Positions 46,379 through 53,876 of a DNA stretch of 64,000 bases are shown here, piece after piece; position 1 is the first letter of the stretch; the number at the start of each line of letters is the position of its first letter. Source of the DNA: Barnesiella sp. An22 (lineage in GTDB: Bacteria; Bacteroidota; Bacteroidia; Bacteroidales; Barnesiellaceae); the NCBI RefSeq assembly GCF_002159975.1, contig NZ_NFJR01000004.1:62001-126000 (forward strand), given 5' to 3'. Position numbers and translations under genes: made by a program. The notes below the pieces were generated by a model. It searched no databases, was not told the DNA's origin, and was given only the letters and a program-made list of their open reading frames with translations.

Positions 46379-46969
46379 TTACAGAGTGAGAACAATGTTG
46401 TTCTCTTCGGCCATTTTCCGCAGGTTGAGTATGGCATAACGCATCCGCCCCAGTGCGGTGTTGATGCTTACCTGGGTGAGGTCGGCAATCTCTTTGAAGC
46501 TCATGTTTTTGTAGTAGCGCATGATGAGAACCTCGCGCTGCGAGTGGGGCAGAGCTTTGATGAGTTTGCGTATGTCGGCCTCGATTTGGTTGTGTACGAT
46601 GGCGTCTTCGACCGTACCCTCGCTCAGCTCCTTGCGGTTGAAGATGTCCATGGTTTCGTTGTCCGATACGACGTAGTTGTCGGCCTTCTCCTGGCGGAAG
46701 AAGTCGATGATGAGATTGTGGGCGATACGCGAAATCCAGGCCGGGAACTTGCCGTTCTCGGTGTAGCGTCCCTGCTTGATGGTCATAATGGCCTTGACAA
46801 AGGTCTCCTGAAAGATGTCGTTGGCCAACTCTTTGTCTTTGACAATGTAGAAAATATAGTTGAAAGTACGGGCCTGATGACGCTTGAGCAATACATCAAA
46901 AGCTCCATTATTACCTTCGGCATACAGCGCAACCAATTCTTCGTCGGTGCGGTCGAATAAATCGTTCAT
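46379..46969 (-). CDS. ECF RNA polymerase sigma factor (RpoE-like)
   Basis: A 196-residue sigma-70 factor with region 2 (LLKRHQARTFNYIFYIVKDKE, FQETFVKA, FPAWISRIAHN) and region 4 (LPHSQREVLIMRYYKNMSFKEIADLTQVSINTALGRMRYA). It has no anti-sigma gene beside it and is distinct from the PUL sigma factor. Probably a general stress or housekeeping-type ECF regulator. Confidence 0.93.
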   Translation of the reverse strand: MNDLFDRTDEELVALYAEGNNGAFDVLLKRHQARTFNYIFYIVKDKELANDIFQETFVKAIMTIKQGRYTENGKFPAWISRIAHNLIIDFFRQEKADNYVVSDNETMDIFNRKELSEGTVEDAIVHNQIEADIRKLIKALPHSQREVLIMRYYKNMSFKEIADLTQVSINTALGRMRYAILNLRKMAEENNIVLTL

Positions 46970-47257
46970 TACTACCTCTCTTTTTTTTATTCCAGCGTAA
47001 TGTTTTGTCGATAGGCAATCTTATTTTAGAGTGATTCAATAATTATTATTCGTTGCAAATAAAGATGTTTTTTTTGAAAACGGAAAGCAAAAATAGAATT
47101 TTTTTGTGCTATCGTTTCATTTTTAACATAGTTGCCGTGAACAAAATCGGTTTGTTAGCATTGTGTTTCTTCTGTTTTCGAGCCGATTAACGAGACCTTC
47201 CTCAGAGCCGGAGGTGAAAAGTCGGGAGCGCATGGGTGCATTATCATAAAAAATAAT
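46970..47257. other. Intergenic region between divergent genes
   Basis: About 290 bases with no ORF of any merit and no strong hairpin. It should contain the promoter of the minus-strand sigma gene, but no clean TAnnTTTG box was found on that strand. Confidence 0.5.
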
Positions 47258-47265
47258 TACATTTG
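47258..47265 (+). promoter_or_regulatory. -7 element upstream of nucleotidyltransferase
   Basis: TACATTTG fits TAnnTTTG and lies 34 bases before the ATG at 47300. No TTTG is found at the -33 distance. Confidence 0.5.
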
Positions 47266-47299
47266 CAACTCATGGAAAACTAAAAAACAAGAAACTGTT

Positions 47300-48202
47300 A
47301 TGAAACCAACTCTTTTTGTATTGGCCGCCGGTATGGGTAGCCGGTATGGGGGCTTGAAGCAACTCGACGGACTGGGCCCCAATGGTGAAACGATTATGGA
47401 TTATTCGATATTCGACGCTTTGCGTGGGGGATTCGGTAAAGTAGTTTTCGTCATCCGTAAAGATTTCGAACAAGATTTCAGAGAGAAGATTCTTTCCAAA
47501 TACGAAGGACATATCCCGTGCGAACTGGTGTTCCAGTCGATCAACGACCTGCCCGAGGGCTTTACCTGCCCCGAAGGCCGCACCAAACCGTGGGGTACCA
47601 ACCACGCCGTGCTCATGGGCAAGGATGTGATTAAAGAGCCGTTTGCCGTCATCAATGCCGACGACTTCTACGGCCGCGAGAGCTTTGCCATCCTGGCCGA
47701 CTATCTGAAGAATCAGGAGGGTAAGCAAAACGACTATTGCATGGTGGGTTACCGGGTAGGCAACACCTTGTCGGAGAGCGGTACCGTGGCTCGCGGTATC
47801 TGCGAGACCAATGCCGCCAAACACTTGACTTCGGTGGTTGAGCGTACGCAAATCGAGCGTCGCGACGGCCGGGTCATGTACAAGGAGGACGACGACAGCT
47901 GGACGGCTATCGATGACAATACGCCTGTGTCGATGAACATGTGGGGCTTCACGCCCGACTATTTCAAATACTCCGAAGAGTATTTCGTTAAATTCCTCCA
48001 GGAGAATGCCGGCAATATCAAGGCCGAGTTCTTTATCCCGCTGGTAGTCAACGACCTCATCCAATCGGGTAAGGCTACGGTTACGGTACTCGACACGCCG
48101 TCGAAGTGGTTTGGTGTGACTTATGCCGCCGACCGTCAGTCGGTTGTCGACAAGATTCAGGCACTGGTCGATGCCGGTGAATATCCTGCCAAGCTCTTCT
48201 AA
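47300..48202 (+). CDS. NTP-transferase family sugar nucleotidyltransferase
   Basis: A 300-residue cytoplasmic protein with the nucleotidyltransferase signature LAAGMGSRYGGLKQ (residues 8-21), a second metal-binding INADDFYG near residue 115, and KPWGTNHAVLMG. It should form an NDP-sugar from a sugar-1-phosphate; the sugar cannot be named from sequence. Monocistronic, with its own -7 box and a terminator at 48232. Confidence 0.87.
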   Translation: MKPTLFVLAAGMGSRYGGLKQLDGLGPNGETIMDYSIFDALRGGFGKVVFVIRKDFEQDFREKILSKYEGHIPCELVFQSINDLPEGFTCPEGRTKPWGTNHAVLMGKDVIKEPFAVINADDFYGRESFAILADYLKNQEGKQNDYCMVGYRVGNTLSESGTVARGICETNAAKHLTSVVERTQIERRDGRVMYKEDDDSWTAIDDNTPVSMNMWGFTPDYFKYSEEYFVKFLQENAGNIKAEFFIPLVVNDLIQSGKATVTVLDTPSKWFGVTYAADRQSVVDKIQALVDAGEYPAKLF

Positions 48203-48231
48203 TCGAGAGGCTTGACATAAAAGTTTATCAG

Positions 48232-48275
48232 AAGAGAGAGGTTGTCTCGCGTGAGTGCAACCCCTCTCTCTTTGT
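48232..48275 (+). terminator. Nucleotidyltransferase terminator
   Basis: Arms near 48232-48244 (AAGAGAGAGGTTG) and 48258-48272 (CAACCCCTCTCTCTT) pair with a two-base bulge, followed by TTTG. Confidence 0.75.
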
Positions 48276-48331
48276 CTCTCGGTGGGGTGGGGCAGGATGC
48301 CGCTCTTCTCGAGACGCCGCATGGATAGCAG

Positions 48332-48399
48332 GACAGGATGTGGCTCGGCATAAAAATCAAGCGAGCTTGTTTTTCTGCTTTCGACTTTTACTATCTTTA
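48332..48399 (+). repeat. Promoter-repeat unit 1 upstream of MATE gene
   Basis: Head GACAGGATGTGGCTCGGC, central palindrome AAAAATC..GTTTTT, tail ending CTATCTTT. A degenerate head fragment (GGCAGGATGCCGCTC) lies at about 48291-48305. It closely resembles the unit at 53758-53825. Confidence 0.7.
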
Positions 48400-48404
48400 G
48401 ATAA

Positions 48405-48559
48405 GACAGGATGCGGCTCGGCCAAGCAAATCATGCAAGCATCTTTGCTTGTCGCTCGCCTTTCACTATCTTTATAGAAGATAGGATACGGTTCGGGATA
48501 AAAAATATCTGAAACGATGTTTCGATATTTTATTCTCCTCTCACCTTTCACTATCTTTG
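48405..48559 (+). repeat. 155-bp direct repeat, copy A (two promoter-repeat units)
   Basis: Contains two head-palindrome-tail units (about 48405-48473 and 48474-48559). Identical to copy B at 48569-48723 in 154 of 155 positions by eye; the only difference is CTCGCC against CTCACC. A 9-base spacer separates the copies. Confidence 0.9.
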
Positions 48560-48568
48560 TTACACGAA

Positions 48569-48723
48569 GACAGGATGCGGCTCGGCCAAGCAAATCATGC
48601 AAGCATCTTTGCTTGTCGCTCACCTTTCACTATCTTTATAGAAGATAGGATACGGTTCGGGATAAAAAATATCTGAAACGATGTTTCGATATTTTATTCT
48701 CCTCTCACCTTTCACTATCTTTG
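48569..48723 (+). repeat. 155-bp direct repeat, copy B, ending in MATE promoter
   Basis: Second copy of the duplication. Its last eight bases (48716-48723) are TATCTTTG, a perfect -7 box 16-25 bases ahead of the MATE start codons. The tail CTCTCACCTTTCAC precedes it as in other members of the family. Confidence 0.9.
48716..48723 (+). promoter_or_regulatory. MATE gene -7 element within repeat
   Basis: TATCTTTG matches TAnnTTTG. The -33 position reads as a T-rich stretch rather than TTTG in this unit. Because transcription should start near 48730, an upstream TTG codon at 48721 cannot be the MATE start. Confidence 0.65.
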
Positions 48724-48738
48724 CACGCTGTTTTTGAA

Positions 48739-50109
48739 ATGGTATTTATGAATGCGATTCCACTATTGCCTTATAAGCAACAGGTCGTTTCGTTGCTGAA
48801 ACTGGGACTCCCCATTGTCGTGGGGCAGTTGGGTATGATTATATTGGGACTGGCCGATACGGTGATGATCGGGCACCACAGTACCGAGGAGCTTGCGGCT
48901 GCTGCCTTTGTCAACAATGTATTTAATCTGGCTATTATTTTTGCGACGGGTTTTTCATACGGACTTACCCCTCTGATCGGGATGTTGCAGGGGACCGGCA
49001 ACGTGCAGGGCATCGGGCGGGTTTTCCGCAATGCCCTCGTGGCTCACACGGCAGTGGCGGTGCTGCTCACGGTTATCATGTATGTGGTCTACTGTTTTGT
49101 TGATCGGCTGGGACAGCCGGTGGAGTTGTTGCCTTACATACGGCCCTATTTTGTCTTGCAGCTCATCTCGCTCATTTTCGTGATGCTCTTCAACAGCTTC
49201 CGGCAGTTCTCCGAGGGGCTCACCGATACACGCACGCCCATGTGGATTTTGCTGGGGGGCAATGCTCTCAATATCATAGGGAACTATCTGCTCATCTACG
49301 GTAGCTTCGGTTGCCCCGAATGGGGGCTGTTCGGTGCCGGCGTGAGTACGCTGGTGTCGCGGGTAGTCATGCTGCTGGTCTTTGTGGGGATGGTGTGGTG
49401 GATGCCTCGCTACCGGGCCTATCGGGAGGCGATGCGCCATTCGCGCTTCAACCGCAACGACTTCGTGCAACTCAATGCCCTGGGGTGGCCGCTGGCCTTG
49501 CAGATGGGTATGGAGACGGCTGCCTTCTCGCTGAGCGCCATCATGGTGGGTTGGCTGGGCAGTGTGCCATTGGCGGCTCACCAGATTATGATTTCGGTCA
49601 GTACGCTGGGCTTTATGATTTATTATGGTATGGGTGCTGCCCTGGCGGTGCGGGTGAGCCACTTTATGGGACAGCGCGATTTCCCCAACCTGCGCCGGGC
49701 CGTACATGCCGGGCTGGGCATCATTCTGGTGCTGGCCGTGGCAGCCAGTCTCTTCTTCTACCTGGCTCGGGTGCCTATCGTATACAGTTTCACCGAAGAC
49801 CCCGCGGTGATGGCTCTTGTGGTGGTGCTCATCTATTCGCTCATCGTCTACCAGTTTGGCGATGCCTTGCAGATTACCTTTGCCAACGCCCTGCGGGGTA
49901 CGGCCGACGTGAAGCCCATGATGTGGATTGCCTTCGTGGCCTATTTCGTGATAGCCTTGCCGGTAGGATACCTGTGTGGTTTCACGCTCGACGGTGGAGT
50001 CGTGGGGGTGTGGGTCGCCTTTCCGGCAGGATTGTTCTCGGCCGGCTTCCTCTTTTGGCTGCGGTTCCGCTACCGCCTGCGTAGATTGATGAAGGAGGGG
50101 CAGATATGA
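48739..50109 (+). CDS. MATE family efflux transporter
   Basis: A 456-residue inner-membrane multidrug/toxin exporter with about twelve helices, including GLPIVVGQLGMIILGLADTVMIG near the start and GWPLALQMGMETAAFSLSAIMVG opening the second half. Starts at 48739 or 48748 (both ATG) are possible given the promoter at 48716; a TTG start at 48721 lies inside the -7 box and is rejected. Substrate unknown. Overlaps the next gene by 4 bases (ATGA). Confidence 0.93.
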   Translation: MVFMNAIPLLPYKQQVVSLLKLGLPIVVGQLGMIILGLADTVMIGHHSTEELAAAAFVNNVFNLAIIFATGFSYGLTPLIGMLQGTGNVQGIGRVFRNALVAHTAVAVLLTVIMYVVYCFVDRLGQPVELLPYIRPYFVLQLISLIFVMLFNSFRQFSEGLTDTRTPMWILLGGNALNIIGNYLLIYGSFGCPEWGLFGAGVSTLVSRVVMLLVFVGMVWWMPRYRAYREAMRHSRFNRNDFVQLNALGWPLALQMGMETAAFSLSAIMVGWLGSVPLAAHQIMISVSTLGFMIYYGMGAALAVRVSHFMGQRDFPNLRRAVHAGLGIILVLAVAASLFFYLARVPIVYSFTEDPAVMALVVVLIYSLIVYQFGDALQITFANALRGTADVKPMMWIAFVAYFVIALPVGYLCGFTLDGGVVGVWVAFPAGLFSAGFLFWLRFRYRLRRLMKEGQI

Positions 50110-50759
50110 AGCCGGTATCCGACAAAGTCTATCTGCAACAGCTCATCGACGAGGGAGAGCACCAGCAGCAGGATTTCAAGTTCGAAATCTCCGATGCCCG
50201 CAAGATAGCCCGCTCGCTGTCGGCCTTTGCCAATACCGACGGCGGCCGGTTGCTCATCGGGGTGAAGGACAACGGCCGCATTGCCGGGGTGCGCTCCGAA
50301 GAGGAGATTTACATGATCGAGGCGGCGGCCCGGCTCTACTGCCAGCCGCAGGTCGATATTGTCATGCACACCTATACGGTCGACGGCAAGACGGTGCTCA
50401 TTGCCGAGATACCCAAGGCTCCGGAGAAACCGATACAGGCCCAGGTGGCTCCCGGCAAATACATGGCCTATGTGCGCATTGCCGACGAGAACATACTGGC
50501 TACGGCCGTGCACCTGGCGGTGTGGCGGCAGAAGAACAGCAAGCGCGGGTCGCTTGTGGAGTATACCGAGCGCGAGCAGATGTTGCTCGACTATCTGGCC
50601 GAGCATGGCGAGATAACGGTGAGCAAATACAGCCGGTTGGCCCGGCTTTCGTATCGGTCGGCCGTGGAGCATATAGCTCGCTTTGTCCGCTTCGGGTTGC
50701 TCGAGGTCTGCTTCGAGCATCACAAGTTTTATTATCGGTTGCGGCAAAGCGAAGAGTGA
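50106..50759 (+). CDS. AlbA_2 (Schlafen-like) ATP-binding/HTH protein
   Basis: A 217-residue cytoplasmic protein. Residues 1-125 form an AlbA_2 domain (EHQQQDFKFEISD, AFANTDGGRLLIGVKDNG), and the C-terminus looks like a winged-helix domain (YLAEHGEITVSKYSRLARLSYRSAVEH). Such proteins are putative transcription regulators or nucleic-acid binders. Translational coupling to the MATE gene suggests it may regulate that exporter, but this is inference. Confidence 0.85.
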   Translation: MKPVSDKVYLQQLIDEGEHQQQDFKFEISDARKIARSLSAFANTDGGRLLIGVKDNGRIAGVRSEEEIYMIEAAARLYCQPQVDIVMHTYTVDGKTVLIAEIPKAPEKPIQAQVAPGKYMAYVRIADENILATAVHLAVWRQKNSKRGSLVEYTEREQMLLDYLAEHGEITVSKYSRLARLSYRSAVEHIARFVRFGLLEVCFEHHKFYYRLRQSEE

Positions 50760-50789
50760 GGTTGAATAAGCTCGAATGATAACATAAAA

Positions 50790-50822
50790 CGGGGGAGAGT
50801 GGTCGCACACCGCTCTCCCCCG
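50790..50822. terminator. Bidirectional terminator hairpin
   Basis: CGGGGGAGAGTGGT (50790-50803) and ACCGCTCTCCCCCG (50809-50822) pair over 14 bases with one G-U pair. It sits between two convergent genes and can serve both. Confidence 0.8.
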
Positions 50823-50841
50823 CTGTTATAATAACCTTATC

Positions 50842-53292
50842 TTATTTTACCCTGAATTTCAAACTTTGAGTCTGGCCGTTGGCCCGAATTGTCACGAGGT
50901 ATATCCCGGGCGTGAGGAAGCGGTCGGGCAGGGGGTAGGTGTAGGTGCCCGGCAGTTCGCGGGTGGTGGTGTAGGCGGTGAGTTGCCGTCCGTCGAGGGT
51001 CCACAGCGCGATGTCGGCCGCACCGGTGCGCGACAGGCGGTAGTGCAGCACGGGCGAGCCCTCGGTCGAGATCCAGGCAAAGCGGCTCTCGGCAACGGGG
51101 GTCGTTACGGCCGAGTTCTCCTTCACGGGGTAGTAGGCCCGCAGGTCTCGCAGGGGTATGGCTACCTCGGACCGGCTGCCGGCGTTGAGCACCAGGCGGA
51201 TGGCCTGTAGCGTGAGGGGGAAGTCCTCGATGGGATATTCGCCACCCTCTTGGGCAAAGGCCCACGTGATAGTCTGGTCGCCGGTGTGAGAGGGCACATA
51301 CTCGGGTTGCCAGTAGTTTTTACCCCCTTGGTGGGTGAAGTCGAAACGGATGTGTTTGATGGCGGCCAGCGCCTCGTCCGAGAGGTTGATTTGCAGCGAA
51401 ATGGAGTCGGGCAGACTGTACAGCCGGTAGCTCTTGCCCAGTTCGACATAGGGGTTGCGCCCCGCCTTCTGGTCGAACCGCAGCACGGCTCCGTCGCTCC
51501 ATCCGGCCGGCAGCCCCTCGTGCGTGAGGGTGAGGGTGTTGGCTACGGTCGAGGCGAGGGGGTAGTCGGTGAGGTCGGCAAAGTCTTCGTGTACGAGTGT
51601 AGCCGGGGTCACCTCTACCGTTACGTGCAGATTTACCGTGAGGTCACCGAGGGTGCCGGTGAGGGTAGTCTCACCGTTGGCCAAGCCTTTGATTACCCCC
51701 TCGTCGATGCGGCAGCACGAGGGGTTGGTCGAGCTCCAGGTGAAAGCTGCCGGGTCGAGCGTATATACCTGGCCGTTGATGCTCCCCTCGAGGTTGATGC
51801 GGTAGGGGCGCACACTGTCGATGAGCACTTCGTCGACAGCGATATGAATGCCTTCGACCGGTCGGGTCGATACCGGCAGCTCGGCCGAGATACCGTCCTT
51901 TTCGGCAATGATTTTACCCGCCATCACCGTTTCGCCGGCATGGAATACGGCCTCGTCGTCGACCCAACCCAGCTCGGCCGGTTCGCAGCGGAAGGTGAAA
52001 CCTTCGACGTTACGCTCGACAATATCCTTGTATTGGTTCTGAGCCATGAGGGTGAGCGGTGCCAGCGAGATAATGGGTACGTTCAACTGACTTTTCGAGA
52101 AGGTGTAGTGGGCCACCACGCTGTCTTCGGGGGCATTCGATACCACCAGCACGCCGTCCATGACCGGACGCAGCGAGCCGCGCCCCGGCAGGTTGAGCAT
52201 GGTGTGGTTCACCACGATGGCCGTGGAGCCTCCGCTGTCGAAGTTGACCACGTTCCAGGCGCCGTGGGCCAGCATCCAGTTGGCTATGTCGATGCAGTTG
52301 ATACCCACGCTGTTCTCCGAGAGTTCGGTGGCTACGAAGTAGACCGTCTTCCCGTCTTGCGACATGCCGGCCATGGTGCGGCACGAGAGCTCGTATTCGC
52401 GGCCGTTTTCAAAATCGTTGTATTCGCCCTCGTGCAGTTTCCCCTCGAAGGCGATGCTGGGGTAGCCGTGGAAGGCCTGCAGGATATTCTCGGGCGGGGT
52501 GCCGAACTTGCCGGGTATCAGTTTCTGCGAGATAGTGATTTCGCTGCCGACAGCCACACCGGGCAGGGCATCGCGTTTCGTGTTGCGCAGGAAGAGCACG
52601 AAATCGCTCTCGGAGGTTTGCAGCGGCGAGTCCGATACCTCGAGCACCTCGCACGCGGTAGGCTCACCGTTGATAATCCAGTCGCCGAGCGGGCGCAGCT
52701 TGATATACCGCCCCTCGGCATCGAGCGTGAGGGCGTTGAGGTTGGTAAAGAGCACGCAGTCGCCGTTGGTGTAGCCGATACCCCAGTTGAACTGGTCGAT
52801 GGCTACCGACTCGCCGGTAGGCAGCGAGGCCGAGCACTGAGGCACGGGGAAGAATACCGAGGCCGTTTTGTCTTGTGTGATAGCAAAGGTAGAGCGACCG
52901 CTGCCCGACGACCAGGAGATGAGGCCGTTGCTGGCGTTGAGCCCGATGCAGATGCCGGCATCATAGCTGAAGAAGTCGTGGTTGAAGGCGGCACACACCT
53001 TATGTCCCGGCCGGGTGAGCCGTTTCGACATGTCTTGCACCAGTTCGCGCGAGAGGTCGGGCACGGCGTTGTTCGACTGCACCTGCTCGATGGCATTGTA
53101 GGGGTTGGTCATGTCGATGGTGGTAGCCCACAGCGTGAGGGGTACCGATTCGTACCGTATCTTGATGTATTGGATGCCGGGGCCTATTTCGTAGTGTTCC
53201 AAGGTATCGGCCACTCCCCAGTCGGGAGCGGCAGCCTGTCCGGCCAGAATACCCATGGCTATCGAGGCAAGGAGAGTAAATCTTTTTCTCAT
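50842..53292 (-). CDS. Phosphodiester glycosidase (NAGPA-like) with C-terminal sorting-type domain
   Basis: An 816-residue secreted protein (signal peptide 1-21). The NAGPA-type domain spans about residues 80-385 with AAFNHDFFSYD and NFDSGGSTAIVVN, the blocks of the phosphodiester glycosidase family (uncovering enzyme and bacterial relatives). Several Ig-like beta-sandwich modules and a discoidin-like module follow, and the last 80 residues (WTLDGRQLTAY...PGIYLVTIRANGQ) resemble a type IX secretion sorting domain. The substrate, probably a glycosyl-phosphodiester, is unknown. It is preceded by a long structured leader. Confidence 0.8.
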   Translation of the reverse strand: MRKRFTLLASIAMGILAGQAAAPDWGVADTLEHYEIGPGIQYIKIRYESVPLTLWATTIDMTNPYNAIEQVQSNNAVPDLSRELVQDMSKRLTRPGHKVCAAFNHDFFSYDAGICIGLNASNGLISWSSGSGRSTFAITQDKTASVFFPVPQCSASLPTGESVAIDQFNWGIGYTNGDCVLFTNLNALTLDAEGRYIKLRPLGDWIINGEPTACEVLEVSDSPLQTSESDFVLFLRNTKRDALPGVAVGSEITISQKLIPGKFGTPPENILQAFHGYPSIAFEGKLHEGEYNDFENGREYELSCRTMAGMSQDGKTVYFVATELSENSVGINCIDIANWMLAHGAWNVVNFDSGGSTAIVVNHTMLNLPGRGSLRPVMDGVLVVSNAPEDSVVAHYTFSKSQLNVPIISLAPLTLMAQNQYKDIVERNVEGFTFRCEPAELGWVDDEAVFHAGETVMAGKIIAEKDGISAELPVSTRPVEGIHIAVDEVLIDSVRPYRINLEGSINGQVYTLDPAAFTWSSTNPSCCRIDEGVIKGLANGETTLTGTLGDLTVNLHVTVEVTPATLVHEDFADLTDYPLASTVANTLTLTHEGLPAGWSDGAVLRFDQKAGRNPYVELGKSYRLYSLPDSISLQINLSDEALAAIKHIRFDFTHQGGKNYWQPEYVPSHTGDQTITWAFAQEGGEYPIEDFPLTLQAIRLVLNAGSRSEVAIPLRDLRAYYPVKENSAVTTPVAESRFAWISTEGSPVLHYRLSRTGAADIALWTLDGRQLTAYTTTRELPGTYTYPLPDRFLTPGIYLVTIRANGQTQSLKFRVK

Positions 53293-53431
53293 GTGTTTTT
53301 ATATATTAGTAAGACTTCTGTCGTTGGTCAAGTGTCCGCACAAGGCATGTTATGGGATTGTGCGGCCTGGTACGTCAGCGACTACTGCCTTGTGAGGCAG
53401 AACTCTGCACGTATTGACACTAACAAAGATA
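53293..53431 (-). promoter_or_regulatory. Promoter and structured 5' leader of phosphodiester glycosidase
   Basis: On the minus strand a perfect -7 box TATCTTTG lies at 53424-53431, giving a leader of about 120 bases. It contains hairpins CTGCCT/AGGCAG (53385-53400) and CCGCACAA/TTGTGCGG (53336-53365). A competing pairing GCAGA/TCTGC overlaps the first hairpin. It is not recognised as a known riboswitch class. Confidence 0.5.
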
Positions 53432-53536
53432 AAGTGCTTTTTTGGAAATCACTAAATAAATTACCCTAAAATATTGTATCTAAATATTATTTATTGTGAT
53501 TCATGGGGTAGCTGTATTTGATATGAGAATATAAGT

Positions 53537-53825
53537 GGAGATGGAGTCGGCTCGGGATAGACAAATTTTTGTTTCGTCGTATGGGTATTTCTGGATACCG
53601 CATCGGGGTGTGGTATGACGGGGTGTCACCCCGCGCTGCGACGCGGGGTCGAGGAGGAGGGGTGTAGAATAGGAGTCGGTTCGGCATAGCCAAATATCGA
53701 AAACTGCGTTTCCGTTTGTCCCTGCCCTCACCTTTCACATTATCTTTGTTACACGAAGATAGGATGCGTCTCAGTATAAAAATCAAGCAAGTTTGTTTTT
53801 CTACCTTCGACTTTCACTATTTTTG
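53537..53825 (+). repeat. Cluster of promoter-repeat units and GC-rich palindromes upstream of aspartyl protease
   Basis: A partial unit near 53537-53575 (GGAGTCGGCTCGGGATAG), GC-rich nested palindromes at about 53615-53650, a full unit at 53667-53748 ending TATCTTTG, and another at 53758-53825 ending TATTTTTG, 52 bases before the protease ATG. ORFs over this stretch merely translate the repeats. Confidence 0.75.
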
Positions 53826-53876
53826 TCATTGGATTGAGGATTACGATAGTAATGATAAACAATAATACAACAGATT

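Noticed and set aside
48357-48623. Minus-strand ORF across the repeat cluster before the MATE gene
   Set aside because: The peptide repeats itself because it translates the duplicated promoter units; it is not a gene.
48332-48723. Possible CRISPR array
   Set aside because: The repeats are long, imperfect and contain promoters; there are no short identical repeats separated by unique spacers, and no cas genes nearby.
53487-53786. Overlapping minus-strand ORFs upstream of the aspartyl protease
   Set aside because: They translate repeat units and GC-rich palindromes; no family features.
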